Part shown: positions 1 through 7,272 of the stretch, in pieces
How the letters are laid out: the number at the start of each line of letters is the position of its first letter
How positions within the stretch are numbered: position 1 is the first letter of the stretch
Source of the DNA: Streptomyces smaragdinus
GTDB taxonomy: Bacteria > Actinomycetota > Actinomycetes > Streptomycetales > Streptomycetaceae
Direction of reading: 5' to 3'
Length of the DNA: 64,000 nt
Assembly: GCF_009604385.1 (NCBI RefSeq)
Contig: NZ_WEGJ01000036.1
Span: 1-64,000, forward strand
Position numbers and translations under genes: made by a program
Notes under the pieces: model-generated
What the model was told of the DNA's origin: nothing
The model's database searches: none
What the model saw: the letters and a program-made list of their open reading frames with translations, nothing else

Positions 1-153
1 TCGGTCGTCGCACCGCCACAGGGCGTAGTCCGAGCCCGAGCCGTTGGCCTGGGCGAAGGGGATGAAGCGGGTCAGGAAGTCCGGGTGGTCCGACCAGGTG
101 TCGAGGCCTGAGTCCGCGTTGTACTCGTCCCCCACACCCACGGACCGGGGCAT
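1..153 (-). CDS. SMI1/KNR4 (SUKH)-like protein, 5' part only
   Basis: Reading leftward from ATG at 153, the frame stays open to the window edge and gives 51 residues beginning MPRSVGVGDEYN. They contain FLTRFIPFAQANGSGSDYALW, a pattern like the aromatic, Gly-rich N-terminal part of SMI1/KNR4 (SUKH) proteins, which often act as immunity proteins to polymorphic toxins. No Shine-Dalgarno lies before the ATG and the frame stays open further upstream without another ATG or GTG nearby, so the start is tentative. The gene is divergent from the unknown/SUKH-4 pair starting at 198, which supports an immunity-type neighbourhood. The family call rests on pattern memory, since most of the protein lies outside the window. 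Confidence 0.45.
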   Translation of the reverse strand, partial: MPRSVGVGDEYNADSGLDTWSDHPDFLTRFIPFAQANGSGSDYALWRCDDR

Positions 154-185
154 CGACTGGTGGCCGTTCGACGAGTAACCGCGGC

Positions 186-191
186 TACTGT
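186..191 (+). promoter_or_regulatory. -10-like hexamer TACTGT, leaderless arrangement
   Basis: TACTGT is followed by 6 nt and then the ATG at 198. No Shine-Dalgarno is present. The spacing matches leaderless transcripts in Streptomyces. No convincing -35 box is seen. Confidence 0.35.
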
Positions 192-197
192 GCGCGA

Positions 198-674
198 ATG
201 GACCGCTTCCACCGCGCAGCCACAGCCCTGGCCCTGGACGACCAGCCGACAGAAGCCCTCCCGATGCTCGCCGCCCAGGCCCTGGCGGACGGCATCGACA
301 CCCCCGCCCTCGCCGAACTGGCGGCCTGCTCCCGCCACGACGTCCCGGCGGACCTCCGCGACCTGTTCCTCCAGGCGCTGCACGAACTGTCCGTCCCCGT
401 ACCGGACAGGGAAACGGCCGGACTCCGCCGCATGAACGGGACGGCAGAAGCTCTGCTGAACGGAACCCGCCCACCGTACGAAGCCACCTACGACCTCTAC
501 TGGTCGGCCTGCGCCCTGCCCCCATCACCCGCAAGAACCAAGCTGATCACCGATCTGGTGTGGCTGTGGAGCAGCTGGGAGGACCGACCGGCCGACCGCC
601 CGTCCATAGAGCAGGACATGCGCCGGGCGGCCGAGGAGTGGCTGGCAACGGACTCCGGGAGGATGTGCCCATGA
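198..674 (+). CDS. Unrecognised 158-aa protein coupled to a SUKH-4-like gene
   Basis: A soluble 158-aa protein (MDRFHRAATALALDD...) with no signal peptide or membrane segment, rich in Ala, Leu, Asp and Trp (DLVWLWSSWED near the C-terminus). I do not recognise the family. Its TGA overlaps the ATG of the following SUKH-4-like gene (ATGA, 671-674), which points to translational coupling and a shared role. The context suggests part of a toxin-immunity type locus, but nothing in the sequence shows toxin activity. There is no ribosome-binding site; a -10-like TACTGT sits 6 nt before the start. Confidence 0.7.
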   Translation: MDRFHRAATALALDDQPTEALPMLAAQALADGIDTPALAELAACSRHDVPADLRDLFLQALHELSVPVPDRETAGLRRMNGTAEALLNGTRPPYEATYDLYWSACALPPSPARTKLITDLVWLWSSWEDRPADRPSIEQDMRRAAEEWLATDSGRMCP

Positions 675-1225
675 ACCTCTCGGTCACCCCCCGGACGATG
701 ATCGACGCCTACGGCCTGGAGAACCTGGTCTTCTTCCCCCGGTACGCAGAGTCCGAGCCCCACGCCGCGGCCTTGCTGAGCCTGGTCGGCCTGCCGAACT
801 CGACCGTCTTCCTGTCGCGCACCGACCCGGCGGACCCCTACGACCCCGGGTTCGATCCGGTGGCCGTCGGCAGCAACTTCGACTTCTACGGCTGGGGCAC
901 GTGCCCGGAGGAGAGCCGCTCGTGGTGGATGCTGGGCACGCTCTTCGAGACGGTGATCGCCCTCGACCCGGCCACCGGACGGGTCTACGAATTCCCGGAC
1001 GGCGAATCGGACTACCGACTCCTGCACCGGGACCTGGAGTCCTTCCTCTTCACGCTGATCGAGTTCCGCAGGCTCGAGACGGACCACGACGCCGAGACGC
1101 TCGACCCGGAAGCACTCGTGGAGCGCTTCACGCGCGTGGTCGGGGCCTTCGACCCGACGCCGTTCGCGGAGGAGGAGTCGCAGTGGAACACGACGATGCG
1201 GGAACTCATCGACGAGATCTGGTGA
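671..1225 (+). CDS. SUKH-4-like immunity protein
   Basis: A 184-aa protein starting MNLSVTPRTMIDAYGLENLVFFPR. The layout resembles SUKH-4 family members: an N-terminal module with G..N..FF, a central Gly-rich segment with paired aromatics (FDFYGWG, then SRSWWMLG), the strand FETVIALDPATGRVYEF, and a C-terminal helical part with short-distance acidic residues (SLFTLIEF-type). SUKH proteins commonly neutralise nuclease or deaminase toxins by direct binding. The start is inside the stop of the upstream gene. No toxin gene accompanies it here, so it may be an orphan immunity gene or guard against toxins of competitors. The family call is by pattern only. Confidence 0.6.
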   Translation: MNLSVTPRTMIDAYGLENLVFFPRYAESEPHAAALLSLVGLPNSTVFLSRTDPADPYDPGFDPVAVGSNFDFYGWGTCPEESRSWWMLGTLFETVIALDPATGRVYEFPDGESDYRLLHRDLESFLFTLIEFRRLETDHDAETLDPEALVERFTRVVGAFDPTPFAEEESQWNTTMRELIDEIW

Positions 1226-1349
1226 CGCGGCCCCTCATGGACGGGAGACCACACCCGGGACGAGGGGGCGAAGGGCTCCGCCTCACCCTTCCGGGAGAGT
1301 CCGGCGGACTGCCACACTCTCGGGACGCCGTACGACGGGGGGCAGGACG

Positions 1350-2240
1350 ATGCGCGGATGGTGGCGTCGGACCAGGCGGACGGGGCGGGGGAAGCCGCGG
1401 GGCGTGAGCCGTGGGGCGCCTGCGACGCCGGTGACTCCGAAGCCCTGGGCCCGGCCCGAGCCGACCGGTGAGTGTCCGGTGCCGGACGGGCGGCGGGAGT
1501 GGATCGAGCGGTCACTGCGCTGGTGCGTCGAGGAGTTCGGGCCGGAGCCGTTGCGCGGCGAGGTCGCGCTTCCCGGGGCCGGGCTCATACCGCCCGGGTT
1601 CGACGCCTCCCAGGAGCAGGCCGAGCGGCTCGTCCGGCGTGTCTGCGCCGTCATGGGGGCGGACCCCGACGGCATCACGGTCTCCCTCTTCGAAGGTGAG
1701 GGCGGGGACGACGCGTCCTCCTGGTCCGGCCACAACCGCCGGCGGACCGTCGGCCGCTATCTGGAGGCCGACGGCGGCTCGCGGATCGAGCTGGACGTCC
1801 GGAAGGCCCAGGAGCCACCCGCCTTCGCGGCGGTGATCGCCCACGAACTCGCGCATGTCCGCCTGCTCGGCGAGAACAGATCCGGCAAGGGCCTGGACGA
1901 CGAGCGGCTGACCGACCTGCTCACGGTCTACCTCGGCATGGGCGTCCTCACCGCCAACGCCGCCTATCGCTTCACCAAGTCGGACCAGGGCTTCTCGGTC
2001 CTCCCGCTGGGAGACCTCACTGAGTACGAGCTCACGGGCGCGGACGACATGACGTACCGCCTCGGCTACCTCTCCAACCGCGAGTTCGGCTACGCCCTGG
2101 CGTACTACACCACCCTCAGAGGCGACCCCAGCCCCACCTGGGCCATCCACCTCAACCCGGGCGTCCAGGTGGTCCTCCGCCAGGGCCTGAGCCACCTCGC
2201 GTCGCGCCCCCGCGCGCCACGTACCCCCGGGGAGCCGTGA
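1350..2240 (+). CDS. Putative HExxH zinc metalloprotease-like protein
   Basis: A 296-aa protein. The first ~45 residues are Arg/Pro-rich and likely disordered. Around residue 164 is IAHELAHVRL, an HExxH zinc site, followed about 16 residues later by GLDDERLTDLLTVYLGMGV, whose acidic residues could give the third ligand as in gluzincin-type folds. The rest (SDQGFSVLPLGDLTEYEL, LGYLSNREFGYALAYY) is unfamiliar. The ATG follows GGCAGGAC at a suitable spacing. 124 bp with no other gene separate it from the SUKH-4-like gene, whose direction it shares. It is probably an intracellular peptidase-like protein. Its substrate cannot be inferred and activity is not shown by the motif alone. Confidence 0.6.
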   Translation: MRGWWRRTRRTGRGKPRGVSRGAPATPVTPKPWARPEPTGECPVPDGRREWIERSLRWCVEEFGPEPLRGEVALPGAGLIPPGFDASQEQAERLVRRVCAVMGADPDGITVSLFEGEGGDDASSWSGHNRRRTVGRYLEADGGSRIELDVRKAQEPPAFAAVIAHELAHVRLLGENRSGKGLDDERLTDLLTVYLGMGVLTANAAYRFTKSDQGFSVLPLGDLTEYELTGADDMTYRLGYLSNREFGYALAYYTTLRGDPSPTWAIHLNPGVQVVLRQGLSHLASRPRAPRTPGEP

Positions 2241-2245
2241 GCCGG

Positions 2246-2599
2246 TCAGCGCTCCGTACGGCGTTCGCGGGCGGCGTGCACCCCCGGGAGGTGGACCTCC
2301 GCCCAGCGGCAGACCTCGGCCAGGACGGGGGAGAGGGACGCGCCGAGGGGCGTGAGGGAGTACTCGACGTGGGGCGGGACGACAGGGAGCGCGACGCGGT
2401 GGACGATGCCGTCGGCCTCCAGGGTGCGCAGGGTCTGGGTGAGCATCTTCTGGCTGATCCCGCCGACGGTCCGGCGCAGCTCGGCGTGGCGGAGGGTGCG
2501 GTCCTGGAGCGCGTACAGGATCAGGGCGCTCCACTTGTCGGCGATCAGGCCGAGCACCTCGCGCGAGCCGCAGTTCGGGTCGAATACGTCTGGCTCCAT
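2246..2599 (-). CDS. HxlR-family transcriptional regulator
   Basis: A 117-aa winged-helix regulator. ATG at 2599 is chosen because the conserved N-terminus MEPDVFDPNCGSREVL starts there, with the family's Cys at residue 10, and a G-rich ribosome-binding site precedes it. The HxlR core is clear: LIADKWSALILYAL, RHAELRRTVGGISQKMLTQTLR (recognition helix), LEADGIVHRVA and the wing with PPHVEYSLTPLG. HxlR proteins often sense electrophiles or quinones and repress an adjacent oxidoreductase. It is divergent from the NAD(P)-dependent oxidoreductase at 2712, its likely target. Its stop lies 6 bp from the stop of the HExxH gene on the other strand. Confidence 0.9.
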   Translation of the reverse strand: MEPDVFDPNCGSREVLGLIADKWSALILYALQDRTLRHAELRRTVGGISQKMLTQTLRTLEADGIVHRVALPVVPPHVEYSLTPLGASLSPVLAEVCRWAEVHLPGVHAARERRTER

Positions 2600-2626
2600 C
2601 ACGCCCCCCGGGACAGGCACCGAAAA

Positions 2627-2642
2627 GTGCTTACTTCCGCAC
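2627..2642. promoter_or_regulatory. Inverted repeat in HxlR/oxidoreductase divergent promoter
   Basis: GTGC-N8-GCAC (gtgcttacttccgcac) lies between the divergent regulator and oxidoreductase genes. Short dyads of this kind are typical HxlR binding sites. Role inferred from position only. Confidence 0.35.
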
Positions 2643-2711
2643 GGAACCGTACCCACCTACGGTCGTGCACGGCGCCACCGCACAGTGTCTCCGTACGAAA
2701 GAGAGCAGACG

Positions 2712-3359
2712 ATGAAGACCGCCGTACTGGGCACGGGCGAGGTAGGCCGACGGCTCGCCACCAAGCTCGTCTCCCTGGGCCACGAGGTCACGATGGGCTC
2801 CCGGACCCCCGACAACGCCACGGCCGCTCAGTGGGCCGCAGAGAACGCCGCCGCCCACGGTACGTTCGCGGATGCCGCCGCTGCTGCGGAACTGGTGATC
2901 AACGCGACCAGCGGCCTGGTCTCCCTGTCGGTGCTGGAAGCCGCGGGCGCGGCCAATCTGCGGGGCAAGGTCCTGATCGACGTATCCAACGCCCTGGACT
3001 TTTCCGGAGGCTTCCCGCCCAAGGTGGTCACCCCCGACGGCGGCAGCCTCGCGGAGCAACTCCAGAAGGCTTTTCCCGACACCAGGGTCGTCAAGACGCT
3101 CAACACGATGAACAACACGCTGATGGTCGACCCCACCCGAGTCCCGGGCCACCACACGGTCTTCGTCTGCGGCAACGACGAGGCGGCCAAGACGGAGACG
3201 ACCGCACTCCTGCGCTCCTTCGGCTGGCTCCCTGCCCAGATCACCGACCTGGGCGACCTCTCGGGCGCCCGCGCGACGGAACTCCTGATGCCCCTGTGGC
3301 TACGCCTCTACGGCACCCTCGGCCCGACGGACTTCAACCTCGCGGTCGTTACCGCATAG
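2712..3359 (+). CDS. NAD(P)-binding oxidoreductase, F420-dependent NADP reductase-like
   Basis: A 215-aa Rossmann protein beginning MKTAVLGTGEVGRRLATKLV (GxGxxG dinucleotide site) followed by LGHEVTMGSRTPDN, the segment that in NPFR-type (COG2085) enzymes contacts the NADP ribose phosphate. VINATSGLVS, KVLIDVSNALDFSGGFPP and RVVKTLNTMNNTLM match that family. Length fits the single-domain short form. The ATG is preceded by GAGAGCAG. It lies divergent to an HxlR regulator and is presumably induced through it. The physiological substrate is unknown; F420 dependence is a family-level guess. Confidence 0.85.
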   Translation: MKTAVLGTGEVGRRLATKLVSLGHEVTMGSRTPDNATAAQWAAENAAAHGTFADAAAAAELVINATSGLVSLSVLEAAGAANLRGKVLIDVSNALDFSGGFPPKVVTPDGGSLAEQLQKAFPDTRVVKTLNTMNNTLMVDPTRVPGHHTVFVCGNDEAAKTETTALLRSFGWLPAQITDLGDLSGARATELLMPLWLRLYGTLGPTDFNLAVVTA

Positions 3360-3373
3360 CTTCCACCGGAACG

Positions 3374-4126
3374 TCACTTCTCGGACATGGACAGCGCAAC
3401 GGCCAGGAAGAAACGGAAATTGGGAATCCGGTCAACCGGAAACTTCGCCCACGCGAACATCTTCCCCCGCTTCTCGATCCGCAGAACGCCCTGGTCGAGG
3501 CCGATGCTCCCGACCCCGCTCCACTCGAGGACCTCCCCGCCCCGGTGGATGCCCTCCGTGCTGAGGGCCAGCGGGCCGAAGGCGACGGGTGCCCCGAGGC
3601 CGAGGAGGAGGCCGTACCGGTCCAGCATGATCTTCGCGCATTTGGCGTGGACGCGCTCGACGAGATCGCTGTCGTCGTGCATGTAACGCTCGTTGATGTC
3701 GATACGTGTCCTGCCGTCCGCGCCGACCAGCCGCAGATCGTGACTGGTCCCCTGATAGACACCGTTGGTGTAGTGATCGACGGCGGAGGCCCAGATCTCC
3801 TGGAAATGCTCGTCCGGCAGGACCGTCGTCGACGCTCCCGAGGCGTGCACGAAGCCGTGCTCGAAGACGTGGAAGGCCCGCCCGGACACGACGACGGGCG
3901 GGATGATGCCCCAGAGGAGAAGCACGAGGCCGCCGATCCCCAGCGTCGCCGTGACAGGCGCCATGTCCTCACCGGCGATCACCGCGGCGAACACGAGGAA
4001 GCCCACCCCGCCGATCACCCGCGCCCAGTCCGCGCCGACGGACCCCGCCCCGTACCAGGCCTCACGCTCCCCCAGCCCGTGCCGCTGGGCCACCGCCGCC
4101 ACTTCCGCCGGCATGTTCCCGCTCAC
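3374..4126 (-). CDS. Membrane protein, possibly DUF6585 family
   Basis: A 250-aa protein. GTG at 4126 is preferred to ATG at 4114 because GGGGGAGG sits 8 nt upstream of the GTG. After a short soluble start come two membrane segments (WARVIGGVGFLVFAAVI and LGIGGLVLLLWGIIPPVVV), then a cytoplasmic region with β-rich, PH-like character: AFHVFEHGFVHASG, VLPDEHFQEIW, RTRIDINERYM, KMFAWAKFPVDRIPNFRFFLAV. This two-TM-plus-PH-like layout is common in Streptomyces proteins of unknown function. It is convergent with the oxidoreductase and has no obvious partner. Confidence 0.7.
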   Translation of the reverse strand: MSGNMPAEVAAVAQRHGLGEREAWYGAGSVGADWARVIGGVGFLVFAAVIAGEDMAPVTATLGIGGLVLLLWGIIPPVVVSGRAFHVFEHGFVHASGASTTVLPDEHFQEIWASAVDHYTNGVYQGTSHDLRLVGADGRTRIDINERYMHDDSDLVERVHAKCAKIMLDRYGLLLGLGAPVAFGPLALSTEGIHRGGEVLEWSGVGSIGLDQGVLRIEKRGKMFAWAKFPVDRIPNFRFFLAVALSMSEK

Positions 4127-4270
4127 CGCATCCGCCTCCCCCGCCGTACACCGCTGTCGCACGGACAGTGACCATCGTCCGGTGCGGGGGGACGGTTGGG
4201 GAGGGTTTACGTGTCCGCACAGTGTCCGCAACGGGAGGGCGGAGGGAGCGGGCGGCCCTGGAACGACGGA

Positions 4271-4307
4271 AGCCCCAGGCCGGCGATCACGTCGCTGACC
4301 TGGGGCT
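4271..4307 (-). terminator. Hairpin downstream of tRNA-Gly
   Basis: Inverted repeat agccccaggc ... tggggct, just beyond the 3' end of the leftward tRNA-Gly. It is GC-rich and probably terminates that transcript. No long T-run is present. Confidence 0.5.
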
Positions 4308-4320
4308 CAGTCGTATACGA

Positions 4321-4390
4321 GCGGGCGACGGGAATCGAACCCGCGTAGCCAGTTTGGAAGACTGGGGCTCTACCATTGAGCTACGCCCGC
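4321..4390 (-). tRNA. tRNA-Gly (TCC)
   Basis: The reverse strand folds as a cloverleaf: acceptor GCGGGCG/CGCCCGC, D-loop AATGGTA, anticodon stem CCAGT/ACTGG with loop CTTCCAA (anticodon TCC), and T-arm GGGTTCGATTCCC. CCA is not encoded. Confidence 0.93.
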
Positions 4391-4531
4391 GTGGCCGGTG
4401 AGGCCCTGGTGGGGCGATCGCGGCACGGTGGGCATCGTAGCGGGTCGGAGGGGGTGCTCGCACGCCGTGGTGGGGGGCCCGTAATACGGCGCGGGTGAGG
4501 GGTGCGGGGATGTAATCTACTGCCGCACCTG

Positions 4532-4605
4532 CGGGGTGTGGCGCAGCTTGGTAGCGCGTCCGCTTTGGGAGCGGAAGGCCGTCGGTTCGAATCCGGCCAC
4601 CCCGA
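4532..4605 (+). tRNA. tRNA-Pro (TGG)
   Basis: Acceptor CGGGGTG/CACCCCG, D-arm GCGC..GCGC with the loop AGCTTGGTA, anticodon stem TCCGC/GCGGA with loop TTTGGGA (anticodon TGG), and T-arm CGGTTCGAATCCG. Divergent from tRNA-Gly. The stretch between the two tRNAs (4391-4531) holds only their promoters. Confidence 0.93.
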
Positions 4606-4822
4606 CCGTGGGAGCAGCGGAGACGTTCGTCACGAGGCACGCAATTCGGCGCCCCCACCCGCTGCCGGTACTATGCAAGCTGCGCTCCTGTGTGTCCGCC
4701 CGTACCGCGGATGTGGACGGGGTGCGCCTCTCCGGACGAGCCGGCCGCGTCGTATGGCGTGCGGGCCGTAAACGAGAGCCCAAGCCAAGCCCACAGCAGT
4801 CAGCCCCCAAGGAGACCGAACC

Positions 4823-6187
4823 GTGAAGAGCGCCGTGGAGACCCTGAACCCGACCCGGGTTCGGCTCACTGTCGAGGTGCCCTTCGAGGAGCTCAAGCCC
4901 AGCCTCGACGCGGCGTACAAGAAGATCAACCAGCAGGTCAGCGTGCCGGGCTTCCGCAAGGGCAAGATCCCGGCGCGCGTCATCGACCAGCGGTTCGGCC
5001 GGGGCGCGGTTCTCGAAGAGGCCATCAACGAAGCGCTGCCGAAGTTCTACAACGAGGCCGTCGCCGAGGGTGAGCTGAACCCGCTGGGTCAGCCCGAGGT
5101 CGACATCAAGGAGCTGAAGGACAACGAGTCGCTGTCCTTCACCGCCGAGGTCGACGTCCGCCCGGTCCTGGAGCTCCCGGAGGACTTCTCCGGCATCGAG
5201 GTCGAGGTCGACGCCGTCGAGGTCAGCGCCGAGGACATCGACGAGTCCGTGCAGCAGCTGCGCGAGCGCTTCGCCTCCACCACGCCCGTCGAGCGCGCCG
5301 CGGCCGAGGGTGACGTCGTCACCATCGACCTCGAGGCGAAGATCGACGGCGAGATCCTGGAGGACGGCGTCGCCTCCGGCGTCTCGTACACCATCGGCTC
5401 CGGCGAGCTCCTCGAGGGCATCGACGCCGCCGTCACCGGTCTGGAGGCCGGCGGTGAGGCCACCTTCGCCTCCGAGCTCAAGGGCGGCTCCGCGGCCGGC
5501 AAGGAGGCGGAGATCACCGTCAAGGTGACCGCCGTCGCCGAGCGCACGCTGCCCGAGCTGGACGACGACTTCGCTCAGCTGGCGTCCGAGTTCGACACGC
5601 TGGACGAGCTCAAGGCCGACTCCGAGAAGCGGCTCGGCCAGATGAAGAAGTACGACCAGGCCACGCAGGCCCAGGAGAGGGTCCTCGACGCCCTCATCGG
5701 CATGATCGAGGTGCCGGTCCCCGAGAAGCTGCTCGAGGACGAGATCAACACCCGTAAGCACAACCTGGAGCACCACCAGCTCGGCCAGATGGGGCTGGAC
5801 CTCGAGGGCTACCTCAAGGCGCAGGACAAGACCGCCGAGGAGTTCGAGGACGAGCTGCGGGAGCAGGCCGTCAAGGGGATCAAGACGCAGTTCATCCTCG
5901 ACGAGCTCGTCGCCAAGGAGAAGGTCAACGTCGGGCAGGAGGAGCTCACCGAGCACCTCATGCGGCGGGCCGCCTCCTCCGGGATGTCTCCGGACCAGTT
6001 CGCGCAGGCTGTCGTCGAGGGTGGTCAGGTGCCGGTGCTCGTGGGCGAGGTCGCCCGGGGGAAGGCGCTGGCCGTGGTCGTCGAGGCGGCTGTGGTCAAG
6101 GACACGAACGGTGAGGCCGTCGAGCTCGACGATGAGGACGAGGAGGCGGAGACCGTTTCCGCCGAGTCGTCTTCCGACGAGAGCTGA
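4823..6187 (+). CDS. tig: Trigger factor
   Basis: A 454-aa ribosome-associated chaperone and peptidyl-prolyl isomerase that binds nascent chains at the exit tunnel. The ribosome-docking signature GFRKGKIPARVIDQRFG is near residues 44-60. The FKBP-like PPIase domain follows (AAEGDVVTIDLEAKIDGE, VSYTIGSGELLEGID), then the helical C-terminal chaperone domain and an acidic, Ser-rich tail. The start is GTG with AAGGAGA 8 nt upstream; a -10-like TACTAT sits at 4669-4674, so the leader is long. It precedes the clpP genes, as in other actinobacteria, linking folding to proteolysis. Confidence 0.98.
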   Translation: MKSAVETLNPTRVRLTVEVPFEELKPSLDAAYKKINQQVSVPGFRKGKIPARVIDQRFGRGAVLEEAINEALPKFYNEAVAEGELNPLGQPEVDIKELKDNESLSFTAEVDVRPVLELPEDFSGIEVEVDAVEVSAEDIDESVQQLRERFASTTPVERAAAEGDVVTIDLEAKIDGEILEDGVASGVSYTIGSGELLEGIDAAVTGLEAGGEATFASELKGGSAAGKEAEITVKVTAVAERTLPELDDDFAQLASEFDTLDELKADSEKRLGQMKKYDQATQAQERVLDALIGMIEVPVPEKLLEDEINTRKHNLEHHQLGQMGLDLEGYLKAQDKTAEEFEDELREQAVKGIKTQFILDELVAKEKVNVGQEELTEHLMRRAASSGMSPDQFAQAVVEGGQVPVLVGEVARGKALAVVVEAAVVKDTNGEAVELDDEDEEAETVSAESSSDES

Positions 6188-6240
6188 GTTTTTCGCTTTC
6201 GGACGGGGTCCTGCTGCGCGGCTTGTGCGTGGTAGGGCCC

Positions 6241-6320
6241 CGTTCCGCTTCGGGGGCTCCGCCCCCGGGCCCCCGTTTTCGGCGCTGGCGCGCCTCGTCC
6301 TCAAACGCCGGACGGGCTGG
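6241..6320. repeat. Streptomyces-type intergenic hairpin repeat
   Basis: The 3' flank of tig carries cgggggctccgcccccg (hairpin 6251-6267), then ctcgtcctcaaacgccggac. From memory this combination recurs between genes in many Streptomyces genomes. It may serve as a terminator, but is better regarded as an interspersed repeat. Confidence 0.55.
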
Positions 6321-6322
6321 AA

Positions 6323-6401
6323 GGGGGTGCTTTTGCGCTCTCAGGCTGCGGTAGGTGGGCTGTACGGGTGCTTTTCGCTCTCGCCTGCGGCAGGCGGGCT
6401 G
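6323..6401. repeat. Two imperfect tandem copies (~40 bp)
   Basis: gggtgcttttgcgctctc... (about 6323-6362) and gggtgcttttcgctctcg... (6366-6401) are similar along their length, each ending in gggctg. They lie between the hairpin repeat and the clpP1 promoter, in a 419-bp stretch without a gene. Confidence 0.6.
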
Positions 6402-6482
6402 GATGCTCCCCTCCCCGCCCCCTACGCCGTCCTCACGCGGGATGCGGAACCCCACGTCCCCGGCCCCCCACGGGGCCGCCTG

Positions 6483-6496
6483 CGCTCACAGCGAAC
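6483..6496 (-). promoter_or_regulatory. ClgR-type operator upstream of clpP1
   Basis: On the reverse strand the sequence is GTTCGC-TGTGA-GCG, fitting the known actinobacterial ClgR box GTTCGC-N5-GCG. It lies about 110 bp before the clpP1 start. ClgR activates clpP1clpP2 in Streptomyces, so a direct role is likely. Confidence 0.6.
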
Positions 6497-6606
6497 AGTT
6501 CGGGAACCGGGATGGCCCTCGCGAGGCAGCGCGTTAGGGTCCATAGCAAGTGAGAGTAGACGTGAGACGGCCCATGGCGGCCGTCGGACTAGCGAGCAGG
6601 TGGAAC

Positions 6607-7221
6607 GTGACGAACCCGATGCTTTCCGGTGCGGGCGAGCCGGCCTTCGGCGGCCTCGGCGACCAGGTCTACAACCGGCTGCTCAACGAGCGGATCATCT
6701 TCCTCGGGCAGCAGGTCGACGACGACATCGCCAACAAGATCACGGCGCAGCTGCTCCTCCTCGCGGCCGATCCGGACAAGGACATCAACCTCTACATCAA
6801 CTCCCCGGGCGGCTCCATCACCGCGGGTATGGCGATCTACGACACGATGCAGTTCATCAAGAACGACGTCGTCACCATCGCGATGGGCATGGCCGCCTCG
6901 ATGGGCCAGTTCCTGCTGAGCGCCGGCACCCCGGGCAAGCGCTTCGCGCTGCCGAACGCCGAGATCCTGATCCACCAGCCGTCCGCGGGCCTGGCCGGTT
7001 CGGCGACGGACATCAAGATCCACGCCGAGCAGCTGCTGCGTACGAAGAAGAAGATGGCGGAGCTGACCGCCTTCCACACCGGCCAGACCGTCGAGCAGGT
7101 CACTCACGACTCCGACCGCGACCGCTGGTTCTCCGCGCAGGAGGCCAAGGAGTACGGCCTGATCGACGAGGTCATCTCCTCCGCCTCGTCCGTCCCGGGC
7201 GGCGGCGGCACCGGCGCCTGA
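6607..7221 (+). CDS. clpP1: ATP-dependent Clp protease proteolytic subunit 1
   Basis: A 204-aa serine peptidase subunit. GTG at 6607 (VTNPMLSGAGEP) is chosen because actinobacterial ClpP1 starts with this segment and AGCAGGTGG precedes it; the frame stays open further upstream but has no family similarity. The catalytic Ser is in MGMAASMGQFLLSAG, the His in EILIHQPSAG, and the Asp in the THDSDRDRWFSAQEAKEYGLID region. It forms a mixed tetradecamer with ClpP2 that degrades substrates delivered by ClpX or ClpC. It lies 51 bp before clpP2 in one operon, with a ClgR-type box upstream. Confidence 0.97.
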   Translation: MTNPMLSGAGEPAFGGLGDQVYNRLLNERIIFLGQQVDDDIANKITAQLLLLAADPDKDINLYINSPGGSITAGMAIYDTMQFIKNDVVTIAMGMAASMGQFLLSAGTPGKRFALPNAEILIHQPSAGLAGSATDIKIHAEQLLRTKKKMAELTAFHTGQTVEQVTHDSDRDRWFSAQEAKEYGLIDEVISSASSVPGGGGTGA

Positions 7222-7272
7222 GCAGCAGCCGGCTCCCGCATCAGACACAGCTGAAACGGACGGAACACCACG

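Noticed and set aside
2237..4171. Very long open frame covering several genes
   Set aside because: High GC leaves long open antisense frames; this one has no family similarity and covers real genes on both strands.
4321..4605. tRNA-Gly/tRNA-Pro as an integration site
   Set aside because: No integrase, no duplicated tRNA end and no accessory block beside them.
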